From an uncultured Aquimarina sp. (lineage in GTDB: Bacteria > Bacteroidota > Bacteroidia > Flavobacteriales > Flavobacteriaceae), in assembly GCA_947498765.1 (NCBI GenBank), contig CANMLG010000024.1:124001-188000 (forward strand): a stretch of 64,000 nucleotides of DNA. Reading direction: 5' to 3'. The translations under genes were made by a program, and so were the position numbers. Below, piece after piece: positions 36,360-45,467 of the stretch; the stretch's first letter is position 1; each line of letters starts with the position of its first letter. Below the pieces are notes generated by a model. That model was not told where the DNA came from and ran no database searches. It was given only the letters and a program-made list of their open reading frames with translations.

Positions 36360-37226
36360 TTACCTAATAACAACCAGACTGCGAACATATCGTCTTCTAC
36401 CCTGTATAAAAATGTCTATTCTGTTAATTCGAGCGTTGATACCACTTACATCAACTGGTATTTCATTTAACCCTCTCTTTAAGTTTATAGAAACTCTACC
36501 TCTACTAGCACCTGCAACTAATATTTCGTAATAAGCATTTGGATCATCAACATTACTTGATATGAATAATGTAGTTGATGTTGACGCTGGATTAGGTGCA
36601 ATAATTAAACTTTCTTGAATATCTGTTGGATCACCAACAGGTGATGGCTCTACAGTTCTAATAGTCCAAAGTTGTCTTCTATTTCCATTTCTTACTTCCC
36701 TTTGTACTAAAATACCATTTCTATTAAACGAAATTGCTTTTCCTGATAATACGCTAACAAAACGTGCTTGGTTATTAGGTAAAAATATAACTCTCCATTG
36801 TTGACCAACATCCGATCTATTTGGCTGTTGTTGCAATGGCAACGCATTATTATTCTGCACATCAACAGCTCTTCCCGATCTTACGTTGATAATTTGATAA
36901 ATGTTATTTCCTAAAGATACAAATTTCCATTTCTGAAAATCTTCTAAAGTTGGCGCGCTAAAACGATTTCGTGTAGCAGTCTCAGCTTCTAAACGCCCCC
37001 CATCTTCTATTATAGGTGTAAAAATTGTTCGTACTCCACAGCATCCAAATGAACTTTCTCTTGAACTAAATTCTAATGAAGCAAACTGATTATTGGCTGC
37101 ATTTATTAAATTATATTGTAAGTTAGCTTGTAGCTGACTATACATATTAAAACTAAATACAGCTGTCAGTACAAAAGATACTAATAAACTAAGTTTTACT
37201 TTTTTTGAGTTAAATTTCGTTTTCAT
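36360..37226 (-). CDS. Secreted ricin-type lectin-domain protein with T9SS-like sorting tail
   Basis: The 288-aa protein has a signal peptide (about 1-30), then a single RICIN/beta-trefoil module (about 88-200) with the repeated Q-x-W signatures QQWRVIF and RQLWTIR and the segment GRAVDVQNN. The C-terminal 75 residues start with ESLIIAPNPASTSTTLFISS, where the PNP motif resembles the start of type IX secretion sorting domains, and end in RRRYVRSLVVIR. It probably binds polysaccharide after secretion to the surface. The sorting domain is somewhat atypical. Confidence 0.7.
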   Translation of the reverse strand: MKTKFNSKKVKLSLLVSFVLTAVFSFNMYSQLQANLQYNLINAANNQFASLEFSSRESSFGCCGVRTIFTPIIEDGGRLEAETATRNRFSAPTLEDFQKWKFVSLGNNIYQIINVRSGRAVDVQNNNALPLQQQPNRSDVGQQWRVIFLPNNQARFVSVLSGKAISFNRNGILVQREVRNGNRRQLWTIRTVEPSPVGDPTDIQESLIIAPNPASTSTTLFISSNVDDPNAYYEILVAGASRGRVSINLKRGLNEIPVDVSGINARINRIDIFIQGRRRYVRSLVVIR

Positions 37227-37420
37227 AATAATGATTTTAAATAAAAATGAGTTAATAAAATTGTGTTTAAATTGATATTTAACAATGTCCTATATCAAAA
37301 TGTTATTAAATTTACAAAATCAATAACCTAAAACTATTAATAAAACCGTGAGATTACACTTACAGTCGTTTAATAATCAGCTAATTATTACAAATAAACA
37401 AACCTGTATAATTTCATTTT

Positions 37421-38263
37421 ATGATTTATAAATTTGTAGAACCACACACTAAAGCACAACTATTCATAGGTGATAATCAATTACTAGAACTATACTCCTC
37501 TGAAAAAAGGCTAGATACTTATACTTTTATTCGAACTAAAAAAAATTATGTCAAGCTAATTATAGACGGTGTTACTGTGCTACTAAGTCCTAATAAAATT
37601 ATTTCGCTTACTCCAAATCAACATCTTTTATGTAATGAAATTGTTGATGATATAATTATATATCAATTTAACCGCGAATTTTACTGTATTAAAGACCACG
37701 ACATAGAAGTAAATTGTATGGGAGTACTCTTTTTTTCGAATACTGTAAATCCTATTATAAGTCTTAATGCAAAAGAAAATTCTAAATTTGATTCATTACA
37801 CAATGACATAATAGAAGAAATTAGTATTTCTGATTCCATTCAAGCTGAAATGCTTCGCATACTTATTAAAAACTTTATTATTCGCTCAACTCGTTTAGTA
37901 AAGTCTCAACAAACAAATTCAAACGAAGGTGTACCTAAACAAGACTTATTGCGTCAATTTAATATCCTTGTAGAAGAGCACTTCAAAACAGAACATCAAG
38001 TTTCTTTTTATGCTGATAAACTTTTTAAATCACCAAAAACTCTTTCCAATAATTTTAACCTATTAAATACCAGTCCATTACAAATTATTCAACAACGAAT
38101 CATTTTAGAAACCAAACGATTAATTAACTATTCTGATCATTCTTTTAAAGAAATTGCATTTCATTTGGGTTATAATGATGCTGCCCAACTTAGTAAACTA
38201 TTTAAAAAATATGTCGGTATTTCTCCCAGAGACTTCAAAAAAGAAACAATCGGGAAAAATTGA
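37421..38263 (+). CDS. AraC-family transcriptional regulator
   Basis: The 280-aa protein has an N-terminal cupin-like domain (about 15-150) and a C-terminal AraC HTH pair (about 180-275): VSFYADKLFKSPKTLSNNFNLLN and IILETKRLINYSDHSFKEIAFHLGYNDAAQLSKLFKKYVGISPRDFKK. The effector is unknown. The gene is 93 bp upstream of a small cupredoxin-like gene in the same direction, which is a plausible target. Confidence 0.88.
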   Translation: MIYKFVEPHTKAQLFIGDNQLLELYSSEKRLDTYTFIRTKKNYVKLIIDGVTVLLSPNKIISLTPNQHLLCNEIVDDIIIYQFNREFYCIKDHDIEVNCMGVLFFSNTVNPIISLNAKENSKFDSLHNDIIEEISISDSIQAEMLRILIKNFIIRSTRLVKSQQTNSNEGVPKQDLLRQFNILVEEHFKTEHQVSFYADKLFKSPKTLSNNFNLLNTSPLQIIQQRIILETKRLINYSDHSFKEIAFHLGYNDAAQLSKLFKKYVGISPRDFKKETIGKN

Positions 38264-38356
38264 CATGTTTGCAGGAAAAACATGCTGTTAGTATACTGAT
38301 AAAGTTTCGACTTTTGTAGTGTACAAATTAATCTAAAATCATTTAAAATTTAAAAC

Positions 38357-38725
38357 ATGAAAAAATTAGTAAGTTTAGTAACATTATTTTTTGCTTTCAC
38401 ATTAGCAGCATTTGCGCAAGACGTTAAAACAGTAACATTAGAGCAAACAAAAGGTGACTTTACTGTAAAGGAGTTAAAATTATCTGAAGGTACATACGTA
38501 TTTGATATTGTAAATAAAGGTGTTGATCACGAAGTTGGTTTTGTTTTAATTGAAGCTGGTAAAGATGCTTCAAATGCAGAAAACCACATCAAAAATGCTT
38601 ACGTGCAGAAAACTGTTAAAGAAGGTGAAACTCAATCTTCAAAAGAAGTTGCATTGAAAAAAGGAAAGTATACTTACTTTTGTCCTTTAAATCCTACTCC
38701 ACAATACACAATTATTGTTGAGTAA
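38357..38725 (+). CDS. Exported cupredoxin-like protein
   Basis: The 122-aa protein has a signal peptide (cut after FAQ, residue 21) and a cupredoxin-like beta-sandwich: LSEGTYVFDIVNKGVDHEVGFVLIEAGK and KKGKYTYFCPLNPTPQYTIIVE. His58 and Cys109 sit where two type-1 copper ligands would be. The second His and the Met that normally follow the Cys (CxxHxxM) are replaced by CPLNPTPQY, so copper binding is doubtful or of a different kind. It follows an AraC-family regulator and has its own terminator. Confidence 0.72.
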   Translation: MKKLVSLVTLFFAFTLAAFAQDVKTVTLEQTKGDFTVKELKLSEGTYVFDIVNKGVDHEVGFVLIEAGKDASNAENHIKNAYVQKTVKEGETQSSKEVALKKGKYTYFCPLNPTPQYTIIVE

Positions 38726-38751
38726 TTATAGCAGCTAATTAAGCTCAAAAT

Positions 38752-38788
38752 GGTTCGATGTAATTTATATATACATCGAACCTTTTTT
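38752..38788 (+). terminator. Terminator after cupredoxin-like gene
   Basis: GGTTCGATGTA (38752-38762) and TACATCGAACC (38772-38782) form a perfect 11-bp stem followed by six T, 26 bp after the stop. Confidence 0.85.
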
Positions 38789-38904
38789 ATTTTAGTCCAA
38801 ATTTTTATTAAAATCATTTGTACTGATTTATAAGTCATTTGTTGTTCCGTTTCATTGTATTTGATAGTATATTCACTTTACAATAAAACAAACATTTACT
38901 TTAA

Positions 38905-40422
38905 ATGACTCAATTCATAAAGCTCTTTATAGTATCACTATTTTTTTTAGCTAGCTGTACCCAAAAAAAAGAAATCGTTAGCCATCAAAAAAAGCCGAAC
39001 ATACTTTTTATATTTACTGACGACCAAACCTATTCTTCCATTAATGCGTTAGGTAACAAAGAAATTATAACACCTAATTTAGACAAATTAGTAGCCAAAG
39101 GGACCACTTTTACACATGCTTACAATATGGGATCATGGAGTGGCGCTGTATGTGCTGCATCAAGAGCTATGATGATTTCGGGCCGCTCGGTTTGGCATGC
39201 TAATCAATTTAGACAACACTGGAAAAAAGGAGATTCCATAAGTAAAACCTGGGGAAAGTTAATGCAATCTGCCGGCTACAACACCTATTTAACAGGAAAA
39301 TGGCATGTAGATGCTCCTGCATCAAAAGTATTTCAGAAAGTAATACATGAACGTCCTGGAATGCCTAAAGATACTTGGAATCACTCTAAAATGCTTGCTA
39401 AATTTGATTCTATTTCTAAAATACCTAATGCTAAAAGTGCCACAATTATGCCTATTGGCTACAACAGGCCATTAAGTAAAAATGACACTATTTGGACACC
39501 TACCAATACCTCTTTTGGTGGCTTTTGGGAAGGAGGCAAACATTGGAGCGAAGTACTTTCTGATGATGCTACTACGTTTTTAGACATAGCGTCAAAAAAA
39601 GAACAACCCTTTTTTATGTATCTAGCCTTTAATGCACCACATGATCCACGTCAAGCACCTAAAAAATATCAAGACATGTATAGTTTGGACAACATTAGTT
39701 TACCTAAAAGTTGGCTTCCAGAATATCCCGATAGGCATCAAATAGCTAATAGTGATAATTTACGTGATGAAGCGCTTGCTCCTTTTCCCAGAACCGAATA
39801 TGCTTCCAAAATACATATTAAAGAATACTATGCAAGTATTACTCATTTAGATGCACAAATTGGTAAAATTCTAGAAGCATTAAAAGCCACAGGAAAAGAC
39901 AAAAACACTTACATCATTTTTACCGCCGACCATGGTTTAGCTATGGGTAGACATGGCTTATTGGGTAAGCAAAACCTTTATGACCATAGTATACGTCCAC
40001 CATTAATTATTGCGGGACCCGATATTCCTATAAATAAAAAAGTTAATGCCGATGTATACCTTCAAGATGTAATGGCCACTAGTTTAGAATTAGCAGGCAT
40101 TCAAAAACCTGAGTATGTATTTTTTAATAGCTTTAAAAAAATAGCTCAAGGCAATCAGCAACAAAGCAATTACAAAAGTATTTACGGCGCATACCTTAGC
40201 GTACAACGTATGATTCGGAAAAATGGTTTTAAACTATTGGTATACCCCAAAGCAAAAAAAATAAAACTTTTTGACTTAAATAATGATCCCGAAGAAATGA
40301 ATAATCTATCACTAAACATTGATTATATCCCTAAAATTTCTTCCTTATTCAAGGATCTAAAAGAACTACAATTACAAATGAACGATACTTTAGATATTCA
40401 TCAACTAAATTATTACCAATAA
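38905..40422 (+). CDS. Type I sulfatase, lipoprotein
   Basis: The 505-aa protein has a lipoprotein signal (LASC, Cys18) and the S1 sulfatase core: metal-binding FTDDQ (38-42), the formylglycine site CAASR with Cys83, YLTGKWH, APHDPR and FTADHGLAMGRHGLLGKQNLYDHSIRPPLI. It hydrolyses sulfate esters after conversion of Cys83 to formylglycine by an external FGE, which is not in this window. The next gene is a GH2 glycosidase, so the pair probably works on a sulfated algal glycan at the cell surface or in the periplasm. The substrate is inferred only as a class. Confidence 0.9.
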   Translation: MTQFIKLFIVSLFFLASCTQKKEIVSHQKKPNILFIFTDDQTYSSINALGNKEIITPNLDKLVAKGTTFTHAYNMGSWSGAVCAASRAMMISGRSVWHANQFRQHWKKGDSISKTWGKLMQSAGYNTYLTGKWHVDAPASKVFQKVIHERPGMPKDTWNHSKMLAKFDSISKIPNAKSATIMPIGYNRPLSKNDTIWTPTNTSFGGFWEGGKHWSEVLSDDATTFLDIASKKEQPFFMYLAFNAPHDPRQAPKKYQDMYSLDNISLPKSWLPEYPDRHQIANSDNLRDEALAPFPRTEYASKIHIKEYYASITHLDAQIGKILEALKATGKDKNTYIIFTADHGLAMGRHGLLGKQNLYDHSIRPPLIIAGPDIPINKKVNADVYLQDVMATSLELAGIQKPEYVFFNSFKKIAQGNQQQSNYKSIYGAYLSVQRMIRKNGFKLLVYPKAKKIKLFDLNNDPEEMNNLSLNIDYIPKISSLFKDLKELQLQMNDTLDIHQLNYYQ

Positions 40423-40464
40423 AATTTTACTCAAAACTTTAATTAACTCAGACAAAAATATACC

Positions 40465-42897
40465 ATGGGCCTAAAAAACACCCTACTCTATTTATTATTA
40501 AGTATTTTTTGTTTTGCCTGTGGGCAGAAGATTAAAACGACAAAAAGTTATCATAAAGTAATAAATAACGACTGGAAATTTATTGAAGCCGATATAACTG
40601 CTGCTCAAAAAACGGAATATGATGATTCAGAATGGAAAACTGTAAATTTACCACATGATTGGAGTATTTCTGGAGCTTTTTCAAAAAACAATCCATCATT
40701 TTCGCGAGGGGCTTGGTTGCCTGCTGGAATAGCTTATTATCGTAAAAAAATTGATCTTTCACACATTAAAAAAAGCCAAAAGGTTTTTATACATTTTGAA
40801 GGAGCATACCGAAATGCTGAAGTATGGATTAATGGAAATCATTTAGGTAAACGCCCTTTTGGTTATATTCCTTTTGAATATGAACTTACTCCATTTATTA
40901 ACTTTGATCAAAAAAATATAATAACCGTTAAACTTGATAATTCCGAACAGCCAGGTTCTCGTTGGTATTCCGGTAATGGGATTTATAGAAATGTACATTT
41001 AATTGTTAAAAATGAAACTTACATTCCAACATGGGGTGTTCAAGTAACTACTCCCAAAGTAACTACAAAAACTGCGGATGTTTTAGTCCAAACTACTTTT
41101 AAAAACGAGGCTAAAAAAGCCATAAATGCTACATGTAAAGTAGCCCTTATAAACGCTAAAAACGAAGTCATTATTACTCGGCAAAAAGACGTTACAATAA
41201 CTGCCAACGCTCAAAAAAAGGAAGAATTACTCTTAAATATTCAAAATCCTAAATTATGGGACATTGATACTCCATATTTATATACCGTTAACATTGAACT
41301 GCTTGTTGATCATAAAATTATTGACACAAAAAAAATAAACACTGGAATTAGAAATATGGAATATTCTTCCGAAAAAGGATTTATTCTAAACGGAAAACCC
41401 ATAAAACTCAAAGGAGTCTGCTTGCATCATGGTGGAGGCCCTTTAGGTGCTGCCACTAGAAAAACTACCTACGAACGTCAATTACGGATTTTAAAAGACA
41501 TGGGGACTAATGCCGTACGTACGGCTCATAATCCATTTGCTCCAGAATTTTTAGATGCTTGCGATAAAATGGGAATGCTTGTAATGAACGAGGCTTTTGA
41601 TGAATGGGAAGTGGTTAAAGAACCGGCTACTTTTAGAAAAAATGGCGAAAAAATTCGTATTCCTGTAACTTATTATGCACATTTATTTAAAAAATGGAGT
41701 GACAAAGACTTAAGTGATTTTGTGCTACGAGATCGTAATCATCCAAGTATTTTTATGTGGAGTATTGGTAATGAAATTCATCAAATGAAAGACGAATCGG
41801 GTATCCAAATTGCAAAACGTTTAGTAAATGTTGTACACAAGTACGACTCCAGACCTGTTACTTGTGGTGTAAATGGCTACGGATGGGATGCATGGCCTAT
41901 TAATGAAACGGTTAGTGAAATGGATGTTCCTGGTTATAATTATGCTGATCCCGAAGATTATGATTTGGAACACAAAAATTATCCTAATCGTAAAATGATT
42001 GTTACCGAGCATACCTCCGCGCAAATGATTGCTAACCGCGGTGAATACTATCCTTTTTTAAACAGGGAACAAGCCTTTCAAGCTAATTTACCCATTGAAC
42101 ATAAGGACACTCACAAATTTTTAAAAAACAGAGACTTTTACAGTGTAGGAATGAAAGCTTGGTTAGCGGTAAAAGAGCGCCCATATATTATGGGGGAATT
42201 TATATGGACTGGTTGGGATTATTTAGGAGAAACCATTCCCTATCCTTGGCCAGCAAGGTCCTCTACTTTTGGAGTTATTGATTTAGCAGGTTTCCCTAAG
42301 GATGGATTTTATTATTACCAATCGCAATGGAGTGCTAAACCAATACTACATCTTTTTCCACATTGGAATTGGGAAGGTCATGAAGGCGAAAAAATAATTA
42401 TTAACGCCTTTTCCAATGCGCAAGAAGTAGAATTATTTGTAAATGGCATCTCTTTAGGAAAGAAAAAAAATAATATGAATTCCAATGAATTATTAGCTTG
42501 GGAAGCTATATACCAACCTGGTGAACTAAAAGCCATTGGCTATATTAATGGTAAAATTAGTAACACCGAAATTATCAACACCTCATTAAAACCAAACAAA
42601 GCTGATTTAAATGTTACCGATTCTAATGATATCACTTACGTAGAAGTGACTCTAAAAGACAAGAACAATCATTTTGTGCCAACCGCTCAAAGCTTACTCA
42701 ATTTCGAAACCAAAAATGCAAAAATTATTGGGGTTGGAAATGGGAATAATAAAAGTCACGAACCTTTTGTTGCCAATTACAGAAAAGCTTACAATGGAAA
42801 ATGTATTGTAATTTTAGAAAAATTAGATAGAAATAAAAAAGCTTTATTAAAAGTTACTTCTAAAGAGTTTAACGGAGCTAATGAAGTTTCTTTTTAA
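40465..42897 (+). CDS. Glycoside hydrolase family 2 lipoprotein (beta-galactosidase/glucuronidase type)
   Basis: The 810-aa enzyme has a lipoprotein signal (Cys19), an N-terminal sugar-binding jelly roll (about 30-190: WKTVNLPHDWSISG, WYSGNGIYRNVHL), an immunoglobulin-like linker and a TIM barrel (about 300-600) with acid/base Glu437 in SIGNEIHQ and nucleophile Glu578 in MGEFIWTGWDYLGE. After the barrel come a DUF4982-like module (LLAWEAIYQPGELKAIGYING) and a final Ig-like domain. This architecture is frequent in polysaccharide utilisation loci. It lies 42 bp after a sulfatase gene, suggesting sequential desulfation and cleavage. No SusC/SusD pair is nearby. Confidence 0.9.
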   Translation: MGLKNTLLYLLLSIFCFACGQKIKTTKSYHKVINNDWKFIEADITAAQKTEYDDSEWKTVNLPHDWSISGAFSKNNPSFSRGAWLPAGIAYYRKKIDLSHIKKSQKVFIHFEGAYRNAEVWINGNHLGKRPFGYIPFEYELTPFINFDQKNIITVKLDNSEQPGSRWYSGNGIYRNVHLIVKNETYIPTWGVQVTTPKVTTKTADVLVQTTFKNEAKKAINATCKVALINAKNEVIITRQKDVTITANAQKKEELLLNIQNPKLWDIDTPYLYTVNIELLVDHKIIDTKKINTGIRNMEYSSEKGFILNGKPIKLKGVCLHHGGGPLGAATRKTTYERQLRILKDMGTNAVRTAHNPFAPEFLDACDKMGMLVMNEAFDEWEVVKEPATFRKNGEKIRIPVTYYAHLFKKWSDKDLSDFVLRDRNHPSIFMWSIGNEIHQMKDESGIQIAKRLVNVVHKYDSRPVTCGVNGYGWDAWPINETVSEMDVPGYNYADPEDYDLEHKNYPNRKMIVTEHTSAQMIANRGEYYPFLNREQAFQANLPIEHKDTHKFLKNRDFYSVGMKAWLAVKERPYIMGEFIWTGWDYLGETIPYPWPARSSTFGVIDLAGFPKDGFYYYQSQWSAKPILHLFPHWNWEGHEGEKIIINAFSNAQEVELFVNGISLGKKKNNMNSNELLAWEAIYQPGELKAIGYINGKISNTEIINTSLKPNKADLNVTDSNDITYVEVTLKDKNNHFVPTAQSLLNFETKNAKIIGVGNGNNKSHEPFVANYRKAYNGKCIVILEKLDRNKKALLKVTSKEFNGANEVSF

Positions 42898-42925
42898 AAA
42901 CCTTTAGAATCACTTCTCACAATTA

Positions 42926-44221
42926 TTATTTTTCAGGTTGCTTTCTGAATGAAACCACTTCAGAAAGTAGCTTTCCTTTTTCTAAATCAAAAATTGGGTG
43001 TTTTGAACTTCCTATAATTTGTGAACTATAAATACCACTATGACCCGAAAATAAATAAGCCACAAAGCATGCTACAGCTACATATTGGCCTGTTTCCATA
43101 CCAAATAATTCTATACCCATTAATGTACACGCAATAGGCGTATTTGTAGCTCCTGCAAAAACAGCCACAAAGCCCATAGCCGCTAATAAATCCATAGGTA
43201 AAGGTAAAAACCAAACCAAAGCATTCCCTAAAGCTGCTCCAACAAAAAATAGTGGAGTTACTTCACCTCCTTTAAAACCTGCTCCTAAAGTAAATGTGGT
43301 AAATAGTAATTTTAATAAAAAGTCATAGGGTGGAATTGCTTGTGTAAAAGATTCCACAATAACTGGAACACCTAAACCAATGTACCTGGTTGTACCCATT
43401 AAAAAAACCACAATAGCAATAACTATTCCTCCGATTACTGGACGCAATGGCGGATAATTAAACTTTTTAAATTGTGTACTCCAAAAATGTGTACTCTTTG
43501 AAAATAGACGTGCTACAATACCAAAACAGACACCCGCTACACAGGCCATAGTGATATTTAATAACGACATACTAGGAACACTATTTACAAAATATTCTGT
43601 ATGTGTTCCTCCAAAATAACGACAAGCTTGATCCGCAATAATGGCTACTAAAATACTAGGCACTAAACTTTCAAAGCGTACTCGTCCGATTAATAACACT
43701 TCCAAGGCAAAAATAGCCCCTGCTAATGGAGTTCCAAAAACAGCAGCAAAACCTGCGCTGATTCCCATAATTAATAAGATCTTCCTATCTAATGAATTTA
43801 TAGATATAAACCTTGACAATTGATCGGCAATAGCTCCTCCCATTTGTACAGCTGTACCTTCACGCCCTGCAGAACCTCCAAATAAATGAGTTCCTAAAGT
43901 TCCTAATAATACTAAAGGTGCCATTTTAAATGGGATTATTTTATCAGGTTTATGATATTCATCTAATAACTGATTATTTCCACGGACTACACTTTTTCCC
44001 CAATAATAGTATGAAGCACCAATTAAAAAACCCGCAACAGGTAATAACCATATTATTTGAGTATGTGTTTCTCTGTAAGCAGTACACCAATCTAAACTAA
44101 TTAAAAAAAATGCTGAAGCTCCACCAACAGCAACACCCACAATTAATGAGATAAGCAACCATTTTAATAAATACGCTAAAATAGCAGGGTATTGTAATCC
44201 TTTAATAGTTTTTAATAGCAT
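42926..44221 (-). CDS. ClC-family chloride channel/antiporter
   Basis: The 431-aa protein has about ten hydrophobic segments and the ClC selectivity motifs: GSAGREGTAVQMGGAIADQL (the GxxGREGP loop, with Thr in place of Pro), GISAGFAAVFGTPLAGAIFALEVLL, and FKGGEVTPLFFVGAALGNAL near the C-terminus. No CBS domains follow. It may be a channel or an H+/Cl- or F- exchanger; the gating glutamate GREG is present. It is transcribed convergently with the GH2 gene. Confidence 0.9.
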   Translation of the reverse strand: MLLKTIKGLQYPAILAYLLKWLLISLIVGVAVGGASAFFLISLDWCTAYRETHTQIIWLLPVAGFLIGASYYYWGKSVVRGNNQLLDEYHKPDKIIPFKMAPLVLLGTLGTHLFGGSAGREGTAVQMGGAIADQLSRFISINSLDRKILLIMGISAGFAAVFGTPLAGAIFALEVLLIGRVRFESLVPSILVAIIADQACRYFGGTHTEYFVNSVPSMSLLNITMACVAGVCFGIVARLFSKSTHFWSTQFKKFNYPPLRPVIGGIVIAIVVFLMGTTRYIGLGVPVIVESFTQAIPPYDFLLKLLFTTFTLGAGFKGGEVTPLFFVGAALGNALVWFLPLPMDLLAAMGFVAVFAGATNTPIACTLMGIELFGMETGQYVAVACFVAYLFSGHSGIYSSQIIGSSKHPIFDLEKGKLLSEVVSFRKQPEK

Positions 44222-44288
44222 AGTTCATTTTGTATCGGCACAAATATAATTGTTTCCTTTTACTTAAATTCAAAACATCATAAACCAA

Positions 44289-44356
44289 AAACTGCCTAAA
44301 CAAACTAAGCTGTTTAGACAGTTTATGTCATTTGATCATTAAAATAATCAAATGAC
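44289..44356 (-). terminator. Tandem hairpins downstream of btuG-like gene
   Basis: Two hairpins lie side by side: AAACTGCCTAAACA with TGTTTAGACAGTTT (one mismatch, 44289-44324), and GTCATTTGAT with ATCAAATGAC (perfect, 44327-44356). They follow the cobalamin-import operon on the minus strand and precede the ClC gene. Confidence 0.6.
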
Positions 44357-44419
44357 GCCCCAAAATGTTTTTTTTAAAGTTGAAATCAACAATATTTAAT
44401 TTATTTTCAGAAATAAGTA

Positions 44420-45463
44420 TTATTGAAAATAAATTTTAGCTGGTGCAACTCCTACTGTAACAGGTGTTCCCCATTTTTCTTCATTTAAGTCATACGTATT
44501 TAGTGTTCCCCCACTAGCAAAATCTTTTGCATCAACCACATAAATAATTCCATCTCTAATAGCCATTCCATTAATAGCCCCTTCAGTAACTGCCGTTGTT
44601 GGTAATGTTGTTTCTGTTATAGCAAATTCAAAAATTTCATTACTTACCGTATAATAAATATTTCCATTTTCAAATACCATTTGACTTGTATGCTGCCCTA
44701 AAGGAAATTCTATACTTGATGTTATTTCATCTGTTGTAGTGTCAATTTTAATTAACCCTCCTATACTCTCCCCTTCAGGTCTCCAAACTGGTGTACCTTC
44801 ACAAGAAACCCATAAATCATCACCTACTAAAACCATTTCATCTGGCAAAAATAAAGTCTCTATTTCTTTTACGTTACTAGTACTTAAATCGATAACAGAA
44901 ACTCTATTATTGATTCCAAAACCACCTTTATGAGAAACATACAATTTATTACCCTTAATAACCGATTGTTCAGGTCCTTCGGCAACAGCAATAGTACTTT
45001 CAACTGTATTAGAAGCCAAATCAATTACTGCGATAAAATCATCAGTTGCTAATGACGTATCTCCCCAATTTGTTACATAACCTTTTCCATTTGCAAAAGC
45101 AATGTATCGAGGAGTTTTTAACTTTTCCGTAATTGATGCTTGTTTTTTAAAACTTACTTTATCTACAACTGTAATCGTATTCTGGTTATCAACAACTATA
45201 TATGCCTTATCATCGTTAAATCCGATTGATTGTTGAAAAACACCTAATTCTTCTTCATTTACTGTATCATAAAATTTATTGTTAACCGTTTTTAAATCTA
45301 AAGAAATTATAGATGTAGACCCTGAAACTGATGCTCCTTCATGAGATACAATAATTCTTTCTTCTGAAACTGGTTCAATTAGTGAATTATCATCATCAGA
45401 CTGACAAGAAACAAATAAACTTGTTACTGTAATCAGACTTAATAAAATTCTGGTAATTTTCAT
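44420..45463 (-). CDS. btuG: BtuG-like surface beta-propeller lipoprotein
   Basis: The 347-aa lipoprotein (FVSC, Cys20, then acidic QSDDDNS, typical of surface export signals) has YncE-like propeller blades: DKAYIVVDNQNTITVVDKVSF, TPRYIAFANGKGYVTNWGD, FIAVIDLASNTVESTIAVAEGPEQ, NKLYVSHKGGFG. In Bacteroides the seven-bladed BtuG captures vitamin B12 with extreme affinity and sits on BtuB. This gene lies 4 bp downstream of a TonB receptor under a cobalamin riboswitch, so the BtuG role is well supported by context. Sequence identity to BtuG was not tested. Confidence 0.8.
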   Translation of the reverse strand: MKITRILLSLITVTSLFVSCQSDDDNSLIEPVSEERIIVSHEGASVSGSTSIISLDLKTVNNKFYDTVNEEELGVFQQSIGFNDDKAYIVVDNQNTITVVDKVSFKKQASITEKLKTPRYIAFANGKGYVTNWGDTSLATDDFIAVIDLASNTVESTIAVAEGPEQSVIKGNKLYVSHKGGFGINNRVSVIDLSTSNVKEIETLFLPDEMVLVGDDLWVSCEGTPVWRPEGESIGGLIKIDTTTDEITSSIEFPLGQHTSQMVFENGNIYYTVSNEIFEFAITETTLPTTAVTEGAINGMAIRDGIIYVVDAKDFASGGTLNTYDLNEEKWGTPVTVGVAPAKIYFQ

Positions 45464-45467
45464 TATA

